In this document: positions 6,298-10,630 of the stretch, one piece after another
Position numbering within the stretch: position 1 is the stretch's first letter
Layout of the letters: each line of letters starts with the position of its first letter
NCBI GenBank assembly: GCA_016199325.1
Contig: JACQGW010000022.1
Coordinates: 1-10,630, forward strand
Source of the DNA: Chloroflexota bacterium
GTDB taxonomy: Bacteria; Chloroflexota; Dehalococcoidia; JACQGW01
Direction of reading: 5' to 3'
Length of the DNA: 10,630 bases
Program-made: the position numbers and the translations under genes
The notes under the pieces: model-generated
What the model saw: only the letters and a program-made list of their open reading frames with translations
What the model was told of the DNA's origin: nothing
The model's database searches: none

Positions 6298-7665
6298 CTA
6301 GCGCTTTTCGTCCCGCCAGGCCCGCCGCTCATCCTGCACGACCGGCGGCGGGGCGGGGAGTCTATCCTCGGGGGTGTGCTCCCCCGGCCGCCGGCCCGCG
6401 CGGGTCGGCGGCTCGGCCGCCGGGGGAGAGCCGGTCAGCGAGAGCCGGACCAGCCCCGGCAAGCTCCGGAGGCCCGCGCGAATCGTCCGGTCGAGGGCGA
6501 ACAGCCCGGCGGCCAGGACGAAGTAGAGCACCATCATGGCCCAGCGGACGGTTTCATCGGGAAAGACCAACTGGACGGCAAAGAGCGTGAACAGCAGGAG
6601 CGCTTCCCGACGTCCCATGACGAAGTTGGCGATCACCACCAGCGCGAACAGCGACTGGGCCGCGGTCAGCAGGATCTCCTGCTGCTGCCGCGGGTCCAGC
6701 GGGAGCGCTGCCGGAGCCCCCTTGCCAAAGCTGTAGACGAGCGGTAGCGTCGCAATGAGCAGGGTCCACTGATTCACCTTGCTCGACACCAGCGTCCGGA
6801 GACCGGCCACCGCCTGCCCCCGCCATGCGAACAACATGGCGACGAGGAACTCCGGCGCTTCCGAAGCCAGCGGCGCGAGCCACTGGACCAGGAGGAACTC
6901 GTCGATGCCCAGCCGCACGCCGGACTGGACCACGCCCTCGGCGAACGCTTCCGCCGAGACGAAGATCGCGCCGGCTGCGTACAGGAACATCGCCAGCGTG
7001 ACCAGGCGGCGGCGCCCCGATGGGAGTTGGCCGACGGACCTGGCCGGCCCGACCAGGTCCGGGTGCTCGGCCGGCGCCCGCGTCGTCGCCCAGGCGTAGA
7101 ACCCGAAGAGCGCCACCAGCACGACGGTGTCGACGATGCTGAGACTGCCCTTCAGCGGAATCGTCAACGCGTAGAGCGTTGCGACCAGCAAGACGCCGAG
7201 CTCCAGCGCGTTCTCCCGCTCCAGATGAACGCGCCGGACGCCATACCGGAGCCAGGCGACGAGCACGATGGCGCTCCAGCCGACGCCGATCAGGAGTCGG
7301 TTCGCGCCGGTCATGTTGGCGACCGCGTAGCCGGCGTAGGCGGGGTCCACCGCCGCCTTCCAGGCGAAGGCGGCGTCGACGGCGTACTCCGGCAGGACGG
7401 CGATCAGGGCGAGCAGCGCCAGAGCGAACGCCTGCGAGACGTCGATCTGGAACGCCTCAGCCGCCCAGGAGAGCAGGAACGCCGCTCCCAGGATGGCCAG
7501 GCCGGTGAGCAGCGACGTGGCGATGGGGTCCGGATGAACGCCGTTCAGCCAGAACCAGCCCCAGGGGAGCGCCAGCGCCGCCGCGAGGGCGATCAGCAGC
7601 CAATCAGTCGGGCGGGTCGCGCGGGCGGCGGAGTCCGACGAGGCCGCGGGTTCAGAGAGACGCAT
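6298..7665 (-). CDS. CaCA-superfamily (sodium/calcium exchanger-like) cation antiporter, probably Mn2+-responsive
   Basis: A 455-aa membrane antiporter with about eleven hydrophobic segments and the two inverted alpha repeats of the Ca2+/cation antiporter superfamily. Alpha-1 is LPEY (91-94) followed by ANMTGANRLLIG (116-127). Alpha-2 is LAPLASEAPEF (263-273) followed by SSKVNQW (294-300). The Glu residues at 93 and 272 are the likely ion ligands. A 50-residue proline- and arginine-rich tail (405-455) is probably disordered. The ATG at 7665 has a full AGGAGGT site (7682-7676). The leader carries an Mn2+-type riboswitch, so the natural substrate is probably Mn2+, exported when in excess. Ca2+ export remains possible, because the family alone does not fix the ion. 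Confidence 0.88.
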   Translation of the reverse strand: MRLSEPAASSDSAARATRPTDWLLIALAAALALPWGWFWLNGVHPDPIATSLLTGLAILGAAFLLSWAAEAFQIDVSQAFALALLALIAVLPEYAVDAAFAWKAAVDPAYAGYAVANMTGANRLLIGVGWSAIVLVAWLRYGVRRVHLERENALELGVLLVATLYALTIPLKGSLSIVDTVVLVALFGFYAWATTRAPAEHPDLVGPARSVGQLPSGRRRLVTLAMFLYAAGAIFVSAEAFAEGVVQSGVRLGIDEFLLVQWLAPLASEAPEFLVAMLFAWRGQAVAGLRTLVSSKVNQWTLLIATLPLVYSFGKGAPAALPLDPRQQQEILLTAAQSLFALVVIANFVMGRREALLLFTLFAVQLVFPDETVRWAMMVLYFVLAAGLFALDRTIRAGLRSLPGLVRLSLTGSPPAAEPPTRAGRRPGEHTPEDRLPAPPPVVQDERRAWRDEKR

Positions 7666-7701
7666 GGTCGAGAGAACCTCCTGCCACAGGCCGGGGGCAG
7701 C

Positions 7702-7746
7702 AAAAAAGGCAAGACCCCACGGCCGATTCTCGTGGAAAGTCTTGCC
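7702..7746 (-). terminator. Riboswitch-controlled intrinsic terminator in the exchanger leader
   Basis: On the minus strand GGCAAGAC (7746-7739) pairs perfectly with GTCTTGCC (7715-7708). After a two-base bulge TCCACG (7736-7731) pairs with CGTGGG (7721-7716, one wobble), and six T follow (7707-7702). The left arm contains CTTTCC (7739-7734), which is also the 3' strand of the aptamer P1 stem. The two structures therefore cannot form together. Confidence 0.88.
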
Positions 7747-7842
7747 CGTTTCGTTCTGGCGAATCGCTCGGGCCGGGGCAAAGCCCGTACTGACGGCCCG
7801 GCAGGCGCCGGCACCGGTGCGCCGAGCGGCTACTCCCTTTCC
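7734..7842 (-). promoter_or_regulatory. yybP-ykoY-type (Mn2+) riboswitch aptamer
   Basis: The minus strand begins GGAAAG then GGAGTAGC (7842-7829), the hallmark 5' loop of yybP-ykoY aptamers. Next come a GC hairpin (GGCGC/GCGCC, 7823-7803), CCGTCAGTACGG (7797-7786) and a GGGCTTTGCCCC hairpin (7787-7776). The 3' side reads GGGCAAGACTTTCC (7747-7734), similar to the conserved closing strand of the family. P1 is GGAAAG (7842-7837) with CTTTCC (7739-7734). The closing strand is buried in the terminator left arm, so ligand-stabilised P1 should prevent termination. That is the known ON logic of Mn2+-sensing members. It controls the cation exchanger just downstream. Identification is by motif order, not by a covariance-model score. 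Confidence 0.85.
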
Positions 7843-7849
7843 TGGAGAA

Positions 7850-7879
7850 AGTCTAGCCGATCAGCACTGTGCTGCGCAA
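7850..7879 (-). promoter_or_regulatory. Candidate promoter of the riboswitch-exchanger transcript
   Basis: The minus strand has TTGCGC (7879-7874), an 18-base spacer and TAGACT (7855-7850). Both boxes are only moderate, but the predicted start near 7843 falls exactly at the first base of the aptamer P1 stem, which supports it. Confidence 0.45.
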
Positions 7880-7901
7880 GGGCGGCTCCAACGGTGACGG
7901 A

Positions 7902-7919
7902 ATGACGCATGACGCATGA
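7902..7919. repeat. TGACGCA heptamer tandem repeat, right copy (inverted)
   Basis: Two and a half copies of TGACGCA lie between the CNBD gene stop and the riboswitch promoter. Bases 7904-7919 are the exact reverse complement of 5807-5822. No gene crosses it. Confidence 0.8.
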
Positions 7920-7946
7920 ATTCGGCAAGATTCGCGTGGCAGGCCA

Positions 7947-8447
7947 TTACCGGTTGCCGAGCGACAGGCTCAGCGCGATGGTGAGGTTGAGCACGTCCCG
8001 GTCGGTGCGGCGCAGGCGGAACGCGAGGATCTTCGCAATGTTGCAGACCATTCGGTAGCCGAGGAGGGGGTCCGCGTCGACCAGCCGCTCGAAGTCCGCC
8101 CTGGTGATCTCCAGGAGCTCACACTCCCGCTCGGCGGTGATCGTCGCCGACCGCTCGGCCTTCTCCAGCAGTCCCATCTCGCCGAAGCACTGCGGCGCGG
8201 TCAGATGAACGAGCGTCTTCTCCTTCGGCTCGTTCGCCCGGTCCACCGTCGCCAGGCCAAGCCGCTTCGTCACCTCGACCGACCCGCCGACGAGGATGTA
8301 GAGCGAGTCCGTCCGGTCGCCCTCGCGCAGGATGACGGCGCCGGCCGGAACGTGCTGCCGGCGGCCGACGCCGAGGACGGCGGCGAGCTGTTCTTCAGTC
8401 AGCTCGCCGAAAAGCGGCATCGTCCGGAGCTGGTCACCGTTGCTCAT
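7947..8447 (-). CDS. Stand-alone cyclic-nucleotide-binding (Crp-like CNBD) protein
   Basis: A 166-aa cytoplasmic protein made of one cNMP-binding domain (about residues 10-125) and a C-terminal helical tail. The jelly-roll is clear: PLFGELTEEQLAAVL, IREGD-like LREGDRTDSLYILVGGSVEV, and a phosphate-binding cassette FGEMGLLEKAERSATITA (88-105) with the conserved Glu90 and Arg99. An intact cassette suggests it still binds cAMP or cGMP. There is no helix-turn-helix, so it is not a Crp/Fnr-type transcription factor. The ATG at 8447 is preferred over 8465 because GAGGG lies just before it and the domain starts a few residues in. Its start overlaps the channel gene's stop by 14 bases, so the two are probably co-translated and may act as one complex. 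Confidence 0.85.
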   Translation of the reverse strand: MSNGDQLRTMPLFGELTEEQLAAVLGVGRRQHVPAGAVILREGDRTDSLYILVGGSVEVTKRLGLATVDRANEPKEKTLVHLTAPQCFGEMGLLEKAERSATITAERECELLEITRADFERLVDADPLLGYRMVCNIAKILAFRLRRTDRDVLNLTIALSLSLGNR

Positions 8448-9672
8448 GGGCCCTCGGAATCCCAATCGCTATGGCGTCCTCTCCGATCACGTAGGAATCC
8501 GGCGGGTTGACCACGACCTGAAGCGCGCCCTCCTCGAACCGGAGGTACTCCCTGCCGGCCTTGCTGAACTGTTGCTTGATGAACTGGTCCACCAGGGAGT
8601 AGTCGTCGGTCAGCAGGTCGTCGAGCGCCAGGCCCTTGTTCTCGCTGACGATGGCCAGGGTCAGGAAGCCGTGGCGGCTGCGCAGCGCCAGGAAGAGCTC
8701 GCCGAAGGTGCGGCCGACGAATTCGGGCGGGATCGCCTCGCGGCGGAGAACGGTGTCGCCGTGAGAGAGGAGCCCGCGGACGACCTGGGAAATGCCCGGC
8801 GCCAGCGCCGCCGAGGAGAGAAGGAAGCCGTTGAACTCACCGCTGATGACGATATCGTCGGCTCCCGCCCGGCGGAGGTGCGCCTCGCTCTTCAGGTCGA
8901 GCGCCTCCGCCGTCACCTTGATGTCCGGCTTCAGGCTCTTGAGCGCCAGCGTCACGAGGGTCGTCCGCTCTTCAGACGCCGCGCCCGCGCCGTGAGCGGT
9001 GTCGGCGAGCACAATGGCTGCGCGCGCGTCGCGCACGTTCGCTCGGGCCAGGACCGTCTCGAGGGCGGGGTCGCCCTGGACGTAGTGCAGGTCGAGGTCA
9101 CGATGGCGGAACAGGATGTCGTTGGCGGTCGCCTCGGGCAGCTCGTTGACCAGGACAACCTGGGCGAACCCGCCGGTCGACGTGAAGAGCCCTTCCAGCA
9201 CGCGTTCGGCGTACTGGTTCCAGCCACAAACAAGCACGTGCTTACGCCACCTGATCGCCTCCAAGCCCCGCCCCTCCTTGATCTTCTGAGCGACCAGTGC
9301 CGAGGCGACGGTCGCCGTGAACAGCGACAGCAAGCCGATACCGCCGAGCATCAAGACCACGCCCACCAGCCGGCCGGCGGTGGTCTTCGGCGTGAAGTCG
9401 CCATAGCCGACGGTCGTCATCGTCACGATCGCGTACCAGAGCGCCTCGCCATACGATGTGAAGGTCGGCGTTTCATGGTTCTGTTCGTTGACATAGACGC
9501 CGAGGGCCCCGAGAACTATCAGGGCGATGATCAGCGTCGCGACCCGCGGAACGTTCTCGCGCTGGAGCGACAGCCAGAAGCGCCGGGCCAGCCGCAGGCG
9601 CAGGCGCCGGCGCAGGCGGAGCAGGCCCTGGCCGACCACCAACGGGGTGTGGTTGAGCTTCCTATCCGTCAC
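8434..9672 (-). CDS. Two-TM potassium channel with cytoplasmic RCK (TrkA-N/TrkA-C) region
   Basis: About 412 aa from the chosen start. After a basic N-terminus come TM1 (VATLIIALIVLGALGVYV, 44-61), a pore helix, the K+ filter TTVGYGD (86-92) and TM2 (about 101-127). A Rossmann-type RCK domain starts at HVLVCGWNQYAERV (145-158), with acidic LADTAHG further on, and a second RCK/TrkA-C-like part runs to the end. This is the MthK-like plan, where ligand binding to RCK gates the pore. The start is uncertain: the three ATGs at 9738-9730 overlap or abut a promoter -10 box, so they would not be in the transcript. The GTG at 9672, with GGAG ten bases upstream, is the best downstream choice. The gene leads a two-gene operon with the CNBD protein. 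Confidence 0.88.
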   Translation of the reverse strand: MTDRKLNHTPLVVGQGLLRLRRRLRLRLARRFWLSLQRENVPRVATLIIALIVLGALGVYVNEQNHETPTFTSYGEALWYAIVTMTTVGYGDFTPKTTAGRLVGVVLMLGGIGLLSLFTATVASALVAQKIKEGRGLEAIRWRKHVLVCGWNQYAERVLEGLFTSTGGFAQVVLVNELPEATANDILFRHRDLDLHYVQGDPALETVLARANVRDARAAIVLADTAHGAGAASEERTTLVTLALKSLKPDIKVTAEALDLKSEAHLRRAGADDIVISGEFNGFLLSSAALAPGISQVVRGLLSHGDTVLRREAIPPEFVGRTFGELFLALRSRHGFLTLAIVSENKGLALDDLLTDDYSLVDQFIKQQFSKAGREYLRFEEGALQVVVNPPDSYVIGEDAIAIGIPRAHEQR

Positions 9673-9733
9673 CGACGCCGCGCTCCGTTCCTCTGGCAGC
9701 AAGCAGCAGGCTGGCACCCTGATTTCACACATC

Positions 9734-9762
9734 ATCATAGCCGGCGGAATAGGAGCAGTCAA
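9734..9762 (-). promoter_or_regulatory. Near-consensus sigma70 promoter of the channel-CNBD operon
   Basis: The minus strand reads TTGACT (9762-9757), a 17-base spacer and TATGAT (9739-9734), matching five of six bases in each box with ideal spacing. Transcription would start near 9727. The -10 box contains the first of three in-frame ATGs, which shifts the likely channel start downstream. Confidence 0.65.
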
Positions 9763-9779
9763 CGGCGCGCCCCAACAAG

Positions 9780-10205
9780 GTCTTTGCCCCCAGCTCGGTC
9801 CGGTACTTGCCACACGAGAGCGCTCATGCCGGTATCGATCGGAGTGAGGCCACCTACTACGCCGGCATGCTCCTCTTCAGCAGCAGTATGCTCGGCCTCG
9901 TCCTGGCCGCCGACCTCATTCAGCTCTACGTCTTCTGGGAGCTGACGACAGTCGCCTCGTTCCTCCTGATCGGCTACGACTGGCGACGGCCGGAGGCACG
10001 CGCCGGCGCCGTCTGGTCGGCCGCCGTGACCGTCGGCGCGGGGCTCATCATGCTCGTCGGCTTCCTCCTCGTCACCGCGCCGGTCGTCAGCCACGTGCTT
10101 GCTCGCACCGCCTGTCGGGCCGGGGTCTCGCTCGGCCCGCACGCCGTTCGCGACGACCTCGCGGAGGACGAGCGCCGGCGGGCCGGCCCTCCGGCCGGCA
10201 GTTGA
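9780..10205 (+). pseudogene. In-frame MrpA'-'MrpG fusion remnant of an Mrp Na+/H+ antiporter operon
   Basis: Two parts of one operon are joined in a single frame. Bases 9780 to about 10070 encode an MrpA/NuoL-like stretch: YYAGMLLF, LGLVLAADLIQLYVFWELT and SFLLIGYDWRR, then GLIMLVGFLL. From about 10071 the frame continues with VTAPVVSHVLARTACRAGV and VRDDLAED, which resembles the C-terminus of MrpG (LTAPVA...GRxAYRxGVPLW...DDL). MrpA is normally several hundred residues longer at both ends, and MrpB-F should lie between. The start is not credible: a TTG at 9807, no ribosome-binding site, and open frame only from 9753. A deletion from mrpA into mrpG explains this best. A functional short fusion cannot be excluded but would lack most of the ion path. 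Confidence 0.7.
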
Positions 10206-10219
10206 CCAACCTGCGGATG

Positions 10220-10630
10220 TTACTCGGTGGCTCTGCCGAGGTGGTCCAGGAAGGGCCTGAGCAAGCTGGTGAACTCGGCCGGCACCACCAGCTTGGTGGC
10301 CGGGGCGGCGCCGAGGGTCTTCAGCGTGTCCAGGTACTGGAGGCTCATGGTCTTGCTATCCACATGCCGGGCCACGTCGAACACCTTGTCCAGGGCCATG
10401 GCAAAGCCCTCCGCTCTCAGGATCGATGCCTGTCGCTCTCCCTCCGCTTGGAGGATGGCCGCCTGCCTCTGCCCCTCGGCTATCCGGGCGGCCGCGTCCC
10501 TCTTCCCGTCGGCCTCCGTGACGGTAGCTCGGCGGCTTCGCTCTGCCGACATCTGCCGGGCCATCGCCTCCAGGATCTCTCGCGGCGGGATGATCTCCCG
10601 GATCTCCACCGCCGTCACCTTGATGCCCCA
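10220..10630 (-). CDS. Slipin/stomatin-like SPFH (Band 7) protein, C-terminal part
   Basis: The last 136 residues of an SPFH-domain protein; the N-terminal membrane anchor and most of the Band 7 domain lie beyond the window edge. The fragment opens WGIKVTAVEIREIIPPREIL, the end of the SPFH domain. A long charged coiled coil follows, with repeated Ala-Glu-Gly-x-Arg-Gln units (residues 51-75). The conserved C-terminal assembly segment is TMSLQYLDTLKTLGAAPATK (94-113) plus VVPAEFTSLL. These proteins form membrane-bound oligomers organising lipid microdomains and are often paired with NfeD-type proteases, whose gene would lie outside this window. Stop TAA at 10222-10220. A GC hairpin (about 10182-10198) lies beyond the stop but lacks a T-run. 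Confidence 0.9.
   Translation of the reverse strand, partial: WGIKVTAVEIREIIPPREILEAMARQMSAERSRRATVTEADGKRDAAARIAEGQRQAAILQAEGERQASILRAEGFAMALDKVFDVARHVDSKTMSLQYLDTLKTLGAAPATKLVVPAEFTSLLRPFLDHLGRATE

Noticed and set aside
5922..6332. Open frames over the intergenic region 5922-6332
   Set aside because: They translate the hairpin repeats into the Ala/Gly/Pro peptides typical of false genes over such elements.
8332..9945. 537-codon plus-strand open frame across the channel gene
   Set aside because: Antisense shadow with His/Arg/Gln-rich sequence; the K+ filter and RCK motifs are on the minus strand.
10182..10198. GC hairpin after the slipin gene as a terminator
   Set aside because: GGCCGG/CCGGCC stem without a following T-run; may stabilise RNA but not support an intrinsic terminator call.

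Overview
This is a GC-rich bacterial window with tightly packed genes and many GTG starts. A MoxR/DUF58/DUF4129 operon, a DUF697 membrane protein and intergenic GC-rich palindromic repeats together suggest a Chloroflexota-like (Thermomicrobia/Sphaerobacter-type) genome. That assignment is an inference from gene style, not from a marker gene.

Left edge (1-244): the window opens in a decayed transposase fragment, followed by a strong intrinsic terminator. A plus-strand operon runs from 270 to 4370: two unrecognised small proteins (68 and 66 aa), a MoxR-family AAA+ ATPase, a DUF58 protein and a polytopic membrane protein ending in a DUF4129 domain. Every junction overlaps by 4 or 8 bases, so the genes are probably translationally coupled. 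The transglutaminase often found in such loci is absent.

Middle (4371-5862, minus strand): an AbrB/SpoVT-type antitoxin gene is followed, with no spacer, by only the first codons of what looks like a PIN toxin. Upstream of it lies a 336-aa DUF697-type membrane protein with a degenerate GTPase-like N-terminus and its own promoter. A gene-free stretch of about 500 bases (5790-6297) carries a cluster of GC-rich hairpin repeats.

Right half (6298-9762, minus strand): a CaCA-superfamily cation exchanger is preceded by a well-formed yybP-ykoY-type (Mn2+) riboswitch. The riboswitch P1 stem shares bases with an intrinsic terminator, which points to Mn2+-induced expression of the exchanger. Upstream is a two-gene operon: a 2TM potassium channel with RCK domains, overlapping by 14 bases a stand-alone cyclic-nucleotide-binding protein. 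It has a near-consensus promoter.

Right edge (9763-10630): an in-frame fusion of a piece of MrpA to the C-terminus of MrpG looks like the scar of a collapsed Mrp Na+/H+ antiporter operon. The window ends in the C-terminal part of a slipin/stomatin-type SPFH protein on the minus strand. The most notable elements are the riboswitch-exchanger unit, the split channel/CNBD pair, the MrpA'-'MrpG scar and the two small proteins leading the MoxR operon.
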